A DNA stretch of 64,000 nt from Bacillus_BU sp051233475 (GTDB taxonomy: Bacteria > Bacillota > Bacilli > Bacillales > Cytobacillaceae), in contig NZ_JBKFGH010000001.1 of the NCBI RefSeq assembly GCF_051233475.1, forward strand, positions 28,499 to 92,498, in the 5' to 3' direction. Of this stretch, positions 44,200-53,050 are shown piece by piece. A model generated the notes under the pieces. The model ran no database searches. It was not told where the DNA came from and saw only the letters and a list, made by a program, of their open reading frames with translations. The translations under genes and the position numbers were made by a program. How positions within the stretch are numbered: position 1 is the stretch's first letter; each line of letters starts with the position of its first letter.

Positions 44200-45324
44200 T
44201 TATTTTAATAAAGCAGCAAATTGATTTATGGTCGTTCCATAAGAAATACGAACCCGTTGCATAAGCAACAGCTCGTTTTCCTGACCTGTTTCAATAAATT
44301 GCCCAGGTTTCGTTGTCGTTGCGTATGTATAATACTTCTTCGTTTCTTCCACAACATGATCATCAAACTTTCCGAATGGGTAAGCAATTGCAAATACAGG
44401 CTTCCCGGTTACTTGTTCGATCTTTTCTTTGGCTACTTTAAGCTCTTCTTCAAAATTAACAGTTCTTGGAAGGTCTGCATGTGACATCGTGTGCCCCTGG
44501 ACGGAGAAAATTCCTGAGTTAACCATTTCCTGAAGATCCGCAGAAGATAGCATACTTGGATTTGTGTCTATCGCTCCAGCAATCATATATTCTGTAGCGG
44601 TAGGATGGAAGCTGTCATCCTGCAATTTTTGAAGTACATGAAATGCATTCAAATTATTTTTCATCCCGTCATCAAATGTTACAAACACAGGCTTATTTAC
44701 CTTATTAATATCGCCCCAACGCTCAAATGTGAGGAGTGTATAGCCATTTTCTTTTAGATACAGCATTTGTTTTTCAAAATTTGCTGGAGTAACATACAAA
44801 TCCTTCAAGCCATCTCCGTGATAGTCATCGATTGCATGATACATTAGGATCGGCACTTTTTGCTGAAATGTAAACGAAGCTTGAGCCAGAAATTCTTCTT
44901 CCCCATTTTCACGGACTATAAATGCTTCTACTTGGTATTCGCCACGCTGCAACTCAAAATCTTTAATATCAAAAAGAAAAGAAAAATCCGCGTCTTTATT
45001 TTTTGAAGAAAATAACTTCATTTTCTCTTTTCCATCTGCTGTCCGCCAAATATGGTAGTTTATTTCCGAAACATCCCCCCATAACTCAGTAATTGAAATG
45101 TTCGTTTTAGTAGAATTATAGTTTATCAGGCTAGTTGAAATGCGTCCTCTCGGATAAAAATTAGCTTCTTTCTTAACACCGGTAATTTTAAGAGGCTCAT
45201 CTTCGATTACCTGTGGATATGTAATAGGTTTATCCTCCACTTTCATCTTAGCAACTGCACTATTTAGTCCACAACCAGTTAGTAATAATGAAGAAAGTAG
45301 AATAAGTGAAAGTGGTTTAAACAT
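44200..45324 (-). CDS. Polysaccharide deacetylase lipoprotein
   Basis: A 374-residue secreted lipoprotein with lipobox LTGC (Cys 18). A beta-rich region (about 35-150) precedes the carbohydrate esterase 4 domain: PILMYHAIDD, VFVTFDDGMKNN (metal Asp pair), SVQGHTMSHADLPR (metal His motif) and AIAYPFGKFDDHV. It probably removes N-acetyl or O-acetyl groups from peptidoglycan or another envelope glycan at the membrane surface. ATG 45324 is preferred to the one three codons earlier. Single gene with its own terminator. Confidence 0.88.
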   Translation of the reverse strand: MFKPLSLILLSSLLLTGCGLNSAVAKMKVEDKPITYPQVIEDEPLKITGVKKEANFYPRGRISTSLINYNSTKTNISITELWGDVSEINYHIWRTADGKEKMKLFSSKNKDADFSFLFDIKDFELQRGEYQVEAFIVRENGEEEFLAQASFTFQQKVPILMYHAIDDYHGDGLKDLYVTPANFEKQMLYLKENGYTLLTFERWGDINKVNKPVFVTFDDGMKNNLNAFHVLQKLQDDSFHPTATEYMIAGAIDTNPSMLSSADLQEMVNSGIFSVQGHTMSHADLPRTVNFEEELKVAKEKIEQVTGKPVFAIAYPFGKFDDHVVEETKKYYTYATTTKPGQFIETGQENELLLMQRVRISYGTTINQFAALLK

Positions 45325-45466
45325 CTTGTCCATCCTTTTTAGGAAAATATTGTCACATGTAAAAATATATCATCGAAAGATAGAACAGAGAATAGGAGAT
45401 TTTGTCGAATATAAAAATATTAATCTTAAAAATATTCATCATCTCCGATTTCTTTTTCTATATAAA

Positions 45467-45652
45467 GGCTGTGTTAAAGCTCAGTATTGACTTTTTACAC
45501 AATGTTGATTGGAGCGGAAGGCGCTTGACTCCTGCGGGAGCAGCGGGACAGGTGAGACCCCACAGGAGCTTTAGCTCCGAGGAGGCTCACCGCCCGCCCC
45601 GCGGAAAGCAAAGCGCCTCTCGCTGCAATCAACAGACACGTTTAACACAGCC
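45467..45652. mobile_element. MITE-like element, copy 1
   Basis: A 186-bp element with perfect 12-bp terminal inverted repeats GGCTGTGTTAAA / TTTAACACAGCC and no gene inside. The flanking 8 bases are TATATAAA and TAAATAAA (7 of 8 match), consistent with an 8-bp target duplication. The GC-rich interior (TGATTGGAGCGGAAGGCGCTTG and on) is a dispersed repeat familiar from Bacillaceae intergenic regions and can fold into stems (GGCGCTT with AAGCGCC, TTGATTG with CAATCAA). The space 45325-45703 holds this element and nothing else seen. Confidence 0.85.
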
Positions 45653-45703
45653 TAAATAAAAAGTATTATAATATTTACATATAACAATAGAGGAGGAAAA
45701 TTT

Positions 45704-46381
45704 TTGTCCAGAAAACTAGAATTAGTTATCTTCGATATGGATGGATTAATGTTTGATACAGAAAGAATTGGCCATGAAGCTTGGGAACGTCTTGCTGAAA
45801 AATATCATTTTTCATATACGATCGATATAACAAAACGATATATCGGAAAAAATTTCGATGCAATTGTTAAAGTGTTGAAATCAGAATTCGGGGAAGATGC
45901 CCCAGTTGAAAAGTGGCATATGGAATCATGGGATATTAGAAAGCAAATTTATACGGAAAGAGGCACGCTTGGAAAAAAACCAGGACTCGTTGAGCTTCTA
46001 ACCTACTTAAAGGAACTAAATATTAACCTAGCGGTTGCTTCTTCTAGTAAGCACGCAGATATCATGCACCATATAAATCACGAAGGAATCAGTCACTTTT
46101 TTGATTTCGTGATCGGCGGCGATCAAGTAAAAGAAAGCAAGCCAAACCCTGATATATTTTTAGCACCATGTAAAGCCTTAAATGTGGCTCCGGAAAATGC
46201 AATGGTTCTTGAGGATTCATATAATGGGTTTTTAGCCGCCCGTTCTGCCGGCATCCCGGTAATTGTTGTACCAGATCTTTTAGATCCAGCAGAGGATGTA
46301 TTAGAGCATGCCGAGAGAGTTTTTCCAAGTTTACATGAGGTAAAAGCTTATCTAGAAACATTCTTTTGTTTAGTGCCATAG
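45704..46381 (+). CDS. HAD-superfamily phosphatase (beta-phosphoglucomutase-like)
   Basis: A 225-residue HAD subclass I enzyme. Motif I VIFDMDGLMFDTE (nucleophile Asp and acid Asp), motif II ASSSK, motif III KESKPNPDIFL and motif IV VLEDSYNG. The helical cap (about 15-90) makes it like YhcW/Gph/PgmB phosphatases; the substrate cannot be assigned. TTG start with GGAGG 7 bases upstream. It is flanked on both sides by copies of the MITE-like element, and a strong terminator overlaps its stop codon. Confidence 0.88.
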   Translation: MSRKLELVIFDMDGLMFDTERIGHEAWERLAEKYHFSYTIDITKRYIGKNFDAIVKVLKSEFGEDAPVEKWHMESWDIRKQIYTERGTLGKKPGLVELLTYLKELNINLAVASSSKHADIMHHINHEGISHFFDFVIGGDQVKESKPNPDIFLAPCKALNVAPENAMVLEDSYNGFLAARSAGIPVIVVPDLLDPAEDVLEHAERVFPSLHEVKAYLETFFCLVP

Positions 46382-46404
46382 CTGAAACTAGCTATGGTTT
46401 TTTT
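46376..46404 (+). terminator. Terminator of the HAD gene
   Basis: CCATAGC/GCTATGG stem followed by TTTTTTT. The stop codon of the gene is inside the stem, and the T run merges into the MITE target duplication. Confidence 0.88.
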
Positions 46405-46407
46405 ATA

Positions 46408-46591
46408 GGCTGTGTTAAAGCTTAGTGTTGATTTTTTACACATGTTGATTGGAGCGGAAGACGCTTGACTCCTGCGGGAGCAGCGGGACAGGTGAGACCC
46501 CACTGGAACTTTAGCTCCAAGAAGGCTCACCGCCCGCCCCGCGGAAAGCAAACGCCTGAAGCGGAAATCAACAGTCAAGTTTAACACAGCC
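46408..46591. mobile_element. MITE-like element, copy 2
   Basis: A 184-bp element with the same 12-bp terminal inverted repeats and about 85-90 percent of the interior of copy 1 in the same orientation. A perfect 8-bp direct repeat TTTTTATA flanks it on both sides (46400-46407 and 46592-46599). The interior differs from copy 1 at several positions (for example GGAACTTTAGCTCC against GGAGCTTTAGCTCC), so the copies are not a recent duplication. Confidence 0.9.
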
Positions 46592-46606
46592 TTTTTATAA
46601 AAAAAA

Positions 46607-46626
46607 GGGAGGTTCTATGCCCTCCC
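46607..46626 (-). terminator. Terminator of the LivJ-type gene
   Basis: GGGAGG/CCTCCC stem followed by a T run on the minus strand; it starts 15 bases right of the MITE end. Confidence 0.75.
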
Positions 46627-46643
46627 ATTTCCTTTTAACGATA

Positions 46644-47828
46644 TTAAGGATTAACCTTTGTATTAAACACTTGCTTTCCGTCTTTGTACTCTAACACTGT
46701 TGCGGACTTAATCGGATTGTGTTTCTTGTCAATAGTGACAATACCAGTTACAAGCGATAAATCCTTTGTTTCTGCTAACGCATCTTTAATTTTAACAGAA
46801 TCAGTACTTCCAGCACGCTTAATGGCATCTGCTAATAGATAAACTGTATCATAGCCAAGTGCATTGAAAGCATTTGGTAAAGCACCGTCGTTCTGCTCTT
46901 TAAATGTCGTTACAAACTTTTGAATCTTTGCATCTGGATCTTCAGAAGAATAGTGGTTTGTGATGAATGTGTTGTTTAGAGCATCAGCACCAGCCAATTC
47001 TACTAGCTTCGGAGAATCCCAGCCATCAGCACCCATTAATGGAACTGTAATTCCAGCTTCACGAGCTTGCTTAACAATTAAACCAACTTCCTCATAATAG
47101 CCTGGGATGAAAATGAATTCAGGATTCTTTCCTTTAATTCGAGTTAAAGTTGAACGGAAGTCTGTATCTTTTCCTACATAAGCCTCTTCAGCAACGATTT
47201 CTCCGCCTGCTTTTTCAAACGTTTCTTTAAAGGATTCAGCTAAACCTTTTGCGTAGTCACTTGCACTATCAGCAAAAATAGCAGCCTTTTTAACCTTTAA
47301 TTCCTTTGCGGCAAAGTTAGCAGCCACAGTTCCTTGGAACGGGTCAATAAACGAAGTACGGAATACAAAGTCATTTACTTTTCCATCTTCCCCGACTGTT
47401 ACGTTTGGACTTGTACCTGATGGAGTTAACAGGATTGTTTTTGTATCATTGGCGATTTGGGCTTGGGCTACTGTGTTTCCACTAGTTGCTGCTCCAATAA
47501 TTGCCGTTACCTTATCTTGGCTAGTTAACTTTATCGCTGTACTTGTTGCTTCCGCTGCCTCTGATTTATTATCTACTTTTACGACTTCAATTTTCTTACC
47601 ATCAATTCCGCCATCTTTATTAATCTCTTCAATCGCTATATCAATACCCTTTTCGAGTGACTCCCCGTATGAAGCAACCCCACCCGAGAGTTCTAGGTTA
47701 ATTCCGATTTTAACTGATTTTGAATCACTTCCACCTGTGTTTGAACTTTCTTTAGCCCCAGAACATCCCGCTAGGATTCCAGCTACTAAAGTCGATGCCA
47801 TAATAACCTTTGCAAATTTTTTCTTCAT
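46644..47828 (-). CDS. Branched-chain amino-acid-type substrate-binding lipoprotein
   Basis: A 394-residue lipoprotein with lipobox LAGC (Cys 22), then a low-complexity Ser/Gly linker and a LivJ-type receptor domain: GINLELSGGVASYGESLEKGIDIAIEEINKDGG, ITPSGTSPNV-like region LLTPSGTSPNVT, and DPDAKIQKFVTTFKEQ. It should bind a branched-chain or similar amino acid at the cell surface. No livHMGF permease/ATPase genes are adjacent, so it is an orphan receptor within this window. ATG 47828 is chosen by the signal peptide. Confidence 0.87.
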   Translation of the reverse strand: MKKKFAKVIMASTLVAGILAGCSGAKESSNTGGSDSKSVKIGINLELSGGVASYGESLEKGIDIAIEEINKDGGIDGKKIEVVKVDNKSEAAEATSTAIKLTSQDKVTAIIGAATSGNTVAQAQIANDTKTILLTPSGTSPNVTVGEDGKVNDFVFRTSFIDPFQGTVAANFAAKELKVKKAAIFADSASDYAKGLAESFKETFEKAGGEIVAEEAYVGKDTDFRSTLTRIKGKNPEFIFIPGYYEEVGLIVKQAREAGITVPLMGADGWDSPKLVELAGADALNNTFITNHYSSEDPDAKIQKFVTTFKEQNDGALPNAFNALGYDTVYLLADAIKRAGSTDSVKIKDALAETKDLSLVTGIVTIDKKHNPIKSATVLEYKDGKQVFNTKVNP

Positions 47829-48131
47829 TTCTGATGCCGCCTCTTTTCTGATTTTTCTGACAAATTGTCGTAATAGATAGCACTGCCTCAAATTAGGAAA
47901 CAGTCTACCTTATCAATAATTAGTATTTTAAAACAATTCTATAAATTAGTCTAGTATAATTTTTTATATATTATATTATTTCTGAAGATTGTTGTATTTT
48001 ATTAGATTTAACATTCAAAGTTTAATAAAATGCGATATATAAAGTATCTTAGAATAGAAATGGCGAAGTACCTTTAACACACGCTAATATAAAAAGGCCC
48101 TGGATCATCAATAATCCTGGGCCTATCGTCG
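47829..48131. other. 303-bp intergenic region
   Basis: A/T-rich spacer. It holds the upstream region of the LivJ-type gene and, at 48095-48124, the terminator of the NhaC gene. No other gene or repeat was seen. Confidence 0.6.
48095..48124 (-). terminator. Terminator of the NhaC-type gene
   Basis: AGGCCCAGGAT (minus strand) pairs with ATCCAGGGCCT with one mismatch, followed by TTTTTATA. Confidence 0.82.
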
Positions 48132-49466
48132 TTAACCAATATTTTCATATGCTGTCATAGAGCTTGTCTCTGCTTTTTCATCTGTCTTCATGCGCGGAAA
48201 TCCTGTCAAAATGGCTATAACCGCACAAACGCCAATTAAAACGGGATAATAGGAATAGGGCAAAATACTAATTGGAGAAATTTTCGCAACACCAGCTGCA
48301 ACCAATAATTGAGCACCATATGGGATTAACCCTTGAATACTACAAGAAACCACGTCAAGAATACTAGCCGATCTTCGTGGATCAATTCCATATTGATCTG
48401 CAATATTTTTGGCCAATGGGCCAGCAATAATAATCGAAATCGTATTATTTGCTGTTGAAAGATCCGTCAGCCCAACAAGGCCAGCTATGCCAAATTCTGC
48501 ACCTTTTTTTGATTTAATATTACGGGTCACACGATCAAGAAGAAAGTCAATTCCTCCATTATGCTGAATGACCGCCACCATACCGGCAATAAGAATAGCA
48601 AGGAACGAGGTTTCATACATCCCTGCCATCCCTTCACCTGCTGTTTGGACGATATCCATAAACGTATAACTGCCATCAACAAATCCGATCGCCCCTGCGA
48701 ACCCTATCCCAATTGCAAGGACAAGGAACACATTGATCCCTGCTAATGCCGTGATTAAAACACAAAGATATGGCAGTATTTTTACCCAATTATAATCATT
48801 TTGTGTGATATCGGCTTGTACACCCATTGTTAATATTCCTAGTATGATACAAGTAACAATCGCGGCTGGCAGGACAATGTAAAAGTTTACTTTAAATTTA
48901 TCCCTCATTTTTGTTCCTTGAGTCCGAACTGCGGCGATCGTCGTATCAGAAATAAATGAAAGGTTGTCGCCAAACATTGCGCCGCCAATTACCGCTGCCA
49001 TTGAAAGTGCAAGCGAAATATCAGTTTGATCACTTATTCCTACACCAATCGGTGCGAGTGCCACAATTGTGCCCATGCTCGTTCCCATTGATAGAGATAT
49101 GAAACAAGCGATAATGAACAAACCAACCATTAATAGGTTTTGTGAGACAACTGATAAGGCAAGATTCACAGTTGAATCGACTGCCCCCATTCCTTTAGCC
49201 ATAGCTGAAAAAGCACCTGCTAATAGAAAAATAAGGACCATTAACATAATGTTTGAATTTCCGGCACCTTTACAAAAGATCTCGACTTTATGATTGAATG
49301 ATTTCTTCCGATTCATTACAAGCGCAACCGCTGACGAAATCACAATCGCAACAAGGACTGGAAATTTATAAAAATCTCCAGTCACAACCCCGGAACCAAT
49401 AAATAAACATAAAAATACTACAAACGGCAATAGCGCCCATGCATTCCCGCGTTTGTTTAAACTCAT
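48132..49466 (-). CDS. NhaC-family Na+/H+ antiporter-like transporter
   Basis: A 444-residue membrane protein with about 11-12 helices. FISLSMGTSMGTIVALAPIG and GGAMFGDNLSFISDTTIAA are the NhaC-family motifs. Proteins of this family also serve as amino-acid/proton or amino-acid/sodium exchangers, so ion-only function is not certain. ATG 49466 is used rather than the GTG three codons earlier (GAGGTGG spacing). A terminator-like hairpin in its leader suggests attenuation. Confidence 0.86.
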   Translation of the reverse strand: MSLNKRGNAWALLPFVVFLCLFIGSGVVTGDFYKFPVLVAIVISSAVALVMNRKKSFNHKVEIFCKGAGNSNIMLMVLIFLLAGAFSAMAKGMGAVDSTVNLALSVVSQNLLMVGLFIIACFISLSMGTSMGTIVALAPIGVGISDQTDISLALSMAAVIGGAMFGDNLSFISDTTIAAVRTQGTKMRDKFKVNFYIVLPAAIVTCIILGILTMGVQADITQNDYNWVKILPYLCVLITALAGINVFLVLAIGIGFAGAIGFVDGSYTFMDIVQTAGEGMAGMYETSFLAILIAGMVAVIQHNGGIDFLLDRVTRNIKSKKGAEFGIAGLVGLTDLSTANNTISIIIAGPLAKNIADQYGIDPRRSASILDVVSCSIQGLIPYGAQLLVAAGVAKISPISILPYSYYPVLIGVCAVIAILTGFPRMKTDEKAETSSMTAYENIG

Positions 49467-49493
49467 GATGACCACCTCACAAAAAATTACATT

Positions 49494-49527
49494 AAAAAAG
49501 ACCTCTTTCTATCTACGACAAGAGGCC
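49494..49527 (-). promoter_or_regulatory. Leader hairpin upstream of NhaC-type gene (attenuator candidate)
   Basis: On the minus strand CCTCTT pairs with AAGAGG around a 12-base loop and is followed by TCTTTTTT, about 28 bases before the start codon. A terminator placed ahead of the gene it precedes suggests conditional read-through. Upstream leader repeats of the type TTGTAGTATTG and TTGTATT might form an alternative fold. No known riboswitch class was recognised. Confidence 0.45.
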
Positions 49528-49678
49528 ATATATTTTAATACAACATTTTTTCAACAAAACAATACTACAATAATTATTTTTGTACCGCAAGTGAATTTTA
49601 TAGGGTTGCTGTTCCCTCACACGCATGCCAAATTATGAATGGTTGGTTAGCCTAGAAAACGCAACTTTGCATATTCAA

Positions 49679-49687
49679 ATGGTATAA
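49679..49687 (+). promoter_or_regulatory. Extended -10 promoter candidate
   Basis: TGGTATAAT at 49679-49687 is a good extended -10 element, 122 bases before the start of the HAAS-like gene at 49809. The -35 region is weak, as usual for extended -10 promoters. Confidence 0.45.
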
Positions 49688-49808
49688 TTTAGATGATTAA
49701 ATAATTGATTACAGCTAAAGATCCACATTCATAATTTTGAAAACTTCCGAGAATTAACATATTTTATATAAGAATCTTTCGGAAGACCCTTATTTGGAGG
49801 AGAAAAAC

Positions 49809-50798
49809 ATGATGTTGGTTGATCGTTATGTTGATGCTGTAATGAATCGTTTGCCAAAAGCTGACCGAGAGGACGCTCAGAAAAGACTACGCGAAAAAAT
49901 AACAGCCAGGCTTTCTGAAAACCCATCGGAGGACGAGATCAAAACAGTCCTTGAGGAACTGGGAAATCCAGCTATTGTCGCCGATGAATATCGAAAGGTC
50001 AAACGCTATTTGATCGGACCTGCACTTTATGATCGATATCTTTCTGTCCTTAAAATAGTCATGATGATTGTTCCGATTGTTTCAGCAATGATCGCTTTAT
50101 TAGAAAAATTAATGGAAACCACTGTTGCAACAGGATTAGTAAATTTCTTGATTGAAACATTTGCCGATATGGTTTCCTCTGCCTTCCAAGGTGCTGCTCA
50201 GGCCTTCCTTTGGGTTACGCTCGGATTTGTCATCATGGAAAGACAAGGAATAAGTGAAGAAATTTTCTCAAAAGCGAAGCAAAAATGGTCCATTGAAGAC
50301 TTAAAGAAGGGATCAGCTTCTCAGAAGAATAGGATCACTCGCGGGGAAATGATGATCGCGATGTTTTTCACTTTGTTCTTTACTGCCATCATTTGTTTTA
50401 AACCGGAACTTATCGGCTGGTATACGTTAAAAAATGAAGATTTTATCCTCGTTGAGCCAGTATTTGTGACGGAACGTCTCAACGATTTTCTGCCTGCTAT
50501 CGTTTTCCTAGCCTTAATTCAATTTGGTATACACGTTTATAAGTTTATTAAAAAACGTTGGAGCTTTCCGCTTGCTACCATAAATTTTGCTTATAACACT
50601 GCAATAAGTGTTTTAGTAACCGTAATGGTCTTAGATAAGTCGCTTATTAATCGTGGTTTTATTGCTCAATTTGCTGAATTAACCAAAACGTCTATGTCAC
50701 AATGGTCTAAGCTAACTTGGGTGGTGGCTGCAGTGTTTATTTTTGGCTGTACAATCGATAGCATTGTAGGATTTGTAAAAAGTAAAAAATCAGAATAA
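49809..50798 (+). CDS. HAAS-domain-like membrane protein
   Basis: A 329-residue protein. The first about 60 residues (YVDAVMNRLPKADREDAQKRLREKITARLSENPSEDEIKTVLEELGNPAIVADEYR) have the alternating helix pattern of the HAAS/DUF1700 family, which usually accompanies a PadR repressor. About six membrane helices follow (about 75-325). No PadR gene is near. GGAGGAG lies 6 bases before ATG 49809. Function is not known; an envelope-stress or membrane-signalling role is a family-level guess. Confidence 0.7.
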   Translation: MMLVDRYVDAVMNRLPKADREDAQKRLREKITARLSENPSEDEIKTVLEELGNPAIVADEYRKVKRYLIGPALYDRYLSVLKIVMMIVPIVSAMIALLEKLMETTVATGLVNFLIETFADMVSSAFQGAAQAFLWVTLGFVIMERQGISEEIFSKAKQKWSIEDLKKGSASQKNRITRGEMMIAMFFTLFFTAIICFKPELIGWYTLKNEDFILVEPVFVTERLNDFLPAIVFLALIQFGIHVYKFIKKRWSFPLATINFAYNTAISVLVTVMVLDKSLINRGFIAQFAELTKTSMSQWSKLTWVVAAVFIFGCTIDSIVGFVKSKKSE

Positions 50799-50841
50799 AA
50801 GCACGGGGAGCCAATGATTTTACTTGGCTTCCCGTGCTTTT
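50797..50841. terminator. Bidirectional terminator between HAAS-like gene and gnd
   Basis: A long stem AAAAGCACGGG-x-AGCCAA / TTGGCT-x-CCCGTGCTTTT with A and T runs on both sides. Confidence 0.93.
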
Positions 50842-50861
50842 ATTTTTAGAACTTTATGCTG

Positions 50862-52274
50862 TTAATCCATCCAATTTGTATGGAAAACTCCCTCTTTGTC
50901 AATCCGTTGATAAGTGTGGGCACCGAAATAGTCTCGTTGAGCTTGCAACAGGTTTGCCGGCAGGGTTTCAGTACGGTAGCTGTCAAAATATGAAATCGCA
51001 CTGGCAAATGCCGGGACAGGAATACCACGTTCAATGGCCACTGCAAGAACCTGACGCAACGAGTGCTGGTAACTTTCAACAATTTCTTTAAAGTATGGAT
51101 CTAATAAAAGATTCGGCAAGGCAGGGTCCCGATCAAAGGCGTCTTTAATCTTTTGCAAAAATTGAGCACGAATAATACAGCCTCCTCGGAAAATCATCGC
51201 AATGTCACCGTAGCGCAGATCCCAATCGTATTCCTCTGACGCAACTCTCATTTGGGCAAAACCTTGGGCGTAGGAACAAATCTTGCTTATATAGAGCGCT
51301 TTTCGAACGGACTCAATTAGCTCCTCTTTTTTTCCGGCATATGGTTGTGCAGTCGGTCCTTTAAGAACCTTACTTGCTTTTATGCGTTCATCCTTCATTG
51401 CCGAAATAAAACGAGCAAACACAGATTCAGTAATAAGCGGCAGCGGTACCCCTAAGTCTAATGCATTTTGACTCGTCCATTTCCCTGTTCCTTTTTGACC
51501 TGCGGTATCTAGAATAAGATCAACCATTGGTTTACCTGTTTCTTCATCTATTTTTGTGAAAATATCGGCGGTAATTTCAATTAAATAACTATCTAATTCT
51601 CCTTTATTCCACTCAGCAAAGACCTGATGGAACTCCTCAGCCGTTAAGCCAAGAACATTTTTTAAAATGAAATAGGCTTCACATATTAATTGCATATCTC
51701 CATACTCAATCCCGTTATGAACCATTTTTACATAATGACCTGCACCGTTTGGACCAATATAGGTACAGCATGGTTCCCCTTCAACTTTTGCTGAAATAGA
51801 CTCCAATATTGGCCGTACGAGTTCATACGCTTCTTTTTTCCCGCCTGGCATAATCGATGGACCCTTTAATGCTCCTTCCTCCCCGCCGGAAACCCCTGTA
51901 CCAATAAAGTGGAAACCTGCCGTTGCCAATTCAGTATTCCGCCTAATGGTATCTTTGAAAAAGGTATTCCCACCATCGATCAGAATATCCCCTTCTTCTA
52001 GATATGGTTTTAGGGTATCAATTGTTGCATCCGTTGCCGTACCGGCTTGAACCATTAATAAGATTTTACGAGGTTTTTCTAATGCATTTACAAACTCCCC
52101 AATGGTCTTGGCACCAATAAAATTCTTGCCCATTGCTTCATTCTTTAAAAACGCTTCTGTTTTATCATAGGATCGATTAAAAACCGCAACGGAATAACCG
52201 CGGCTTTCGATATTCAATGCTAAATTTTTTCCCATTACAGCTAAACCAATCACACCTATTTGTTGGTTAGACAT
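50862..52274 (-). CDS. gnd: 6-phosphogluconate dehydrogenase, decarboxylating
   Basis: A 470-residue enzyme of the oxidative pentose phosphate pathway, producing ribulose 5-phosphate, CO2 and NAD(P)H. Nucleotide site IGVIGLAVMGKNLALN at the start, active-site GVSGGEEGALKGPSIMPGG and KMVHNGIEYGDMQ are intact. The length matches the 470-residue (Gnd/GndA) class. Asn-Arg in VFNRSYDKT following the second strand is typical of NADP-preferring enzymes. ATG 52274 is used; the in-frame GTG lies two codons earlier. Confidence 0.95.
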   Translation of the reverse strand: MSNQQIGVIGLAVMGKNLALNIESRGYSVAVFNRSYDKTEAFLKNEAMGKNFIGAKTIGEFVNALEKPRKILLMVQAGTATDATIDTLKPYLEEGDILIDGGNTFFKDTIRRNTELATAGFHFIGTGVSGGEEGALKGPSIMPGGKKEAYELVRPILESISAKVEGEPCCTYIGPNGAGHYVKMVHNGIEYGDMQLICEAYFILKNVLGLTAEEFHQVFAEWNKGELDSYLIEITADIFTKIDEETGKPMVDLILDTAGQKGTGKWTSQNALDLGVPLPLITESVFARFISAMKDERIKASKVLKGPTAQPYAGKKEELIESVRKALYISKICSYAQGFAQMRVASEEYDWDLRYGDIAMIFRGGCIIRAQFLQKIKDAFDRDPALPNLLLDPYFKEIVESYQHSLRQVLAVAIERGIPVPAFASAISYFDSYRTETLPANLLQAQRDYFGAHTYQRIDKEGVFHTNWMD

Positions 52275-52386
52275 CGCCACTACCTTCTTTCTTATCGACT
52301 AGTTGTTCCTATTTTTTATTTATTTATGATTCCTTATCCCTATTTTTAGCAATCTGCTTTACTTTGCTGCTTAAACTTTATTCATT

Positions 52387-52441
52387 CTTCAACACAGTAA
52401 AGCGGTGGGGGACTGTCCCCCACCGCTTTACTGTGTTGAAG
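52387..52441. repeat. Dispersed palindrome, copy 5, overlapping the 3' end of 52428-53000
   Basis: A perfect 55-bp palindrome centred at 52414 (core GGGGGAC-T-GTCCCCC, arms CACAGTAAAGCGGT), followed by CTTTTTTTA on the plus strand. The stop codon of the gene at 52428 (TTA) sits in the same place within the repeat as in copy 4 at panF. Confidence 0.93.
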
Positions 52442-53000
52442 CTTTTTTTACTATGAACTTCGTTGAATTTGTTACTTCACCAGTATTCTTGTTAAGATGT
52501 TCTATTTTCCCATCCACTAACGGAATATCGCTTTCTAAATACCATATGTACATTCCTTCTAGTCCGTATTCCTTCACGATACTAGGTTCTAACATTTGCA
52601 GATCTAAGATCTTTGCCTCTTTGTCATTCACCTTAATTAATGTATTTTCTGCATTTTTCGATAGACCATAGACAAAAAAATTGTCATATACTTGATAATC
52701 CTCATCATTCTTCATTTCCCCAATTGGGGTTAAACGAATTTCCCCTGTTTTCCAGCCGAAAATTCCCTCATGAAGAAAAGTTACCCCCAACTCCTGTTTA
52801 TCTTTTATAAAAAAATAGAGGGATTGATCATTTACTTTGTACCCAGGAATTAATAATAAGTTTGGATCAAGACTCAATAATGCTTCCTTTGGTTCAGAAA
52901 ACGAAATAGCTTTTTCGGTTGAAATCCAATTAAACCCAAAAAATAATAAGATAATTACAATAAAGCTTACTGAAAATTTTGCCTGTAACAGTTTCTTCAA
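52428..53000 (-). CDS. Hypothetical membrane-anchored protein
   Basis: A 190-residue protein with one N-terminal membrane segment (about 8-26) and an extracellular mixed alpha/beta part; no known domain or catalytic motif was recognised. Start appears to be TTG with GGGGAAGGG close upstream. The last codons and the stop are formed by the dispersed palindrome, which may have altered its original C-terminus. Lies between a DUF2062 gene and gnd, all on the same strand. Confidence 0.6.
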   Translation of the reverse strand: MKKLLQAKFSVSFIVIILLFFGFNWISTEKAISFSEPKEALLSLDPNLLLIPGYKVNDQSLYFFIKDKQELGVTFLHEGIFGWKTGEIRLTPIGEMKNDEDYQVYDNFFVYGLSKNAENTLIKVNDKEAKILDLQMLEPSIVKEYGLEGMYIWYLESDIPLVDGKIEHLNKNTGEVTNSTKFIVKKASTQ

Positions 53001-53050
53001 AACCCTTCCCCACCCCAGAAATAATTGTATCTTTGTTTATTGCATCCTAA

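Noticed and set aside
45467..46591. Composite transposon carrying the HAD gene
   Set aside because: Each element copy has its own flanking 8-bp duplication, which indicates separate insertions.
49494..49740. Lysine riboswitch before the NhaC-type gene
   Set aside because: None of the conserved L-box segments could be recognised on the minus strand; only the terminator hairpin is supported.
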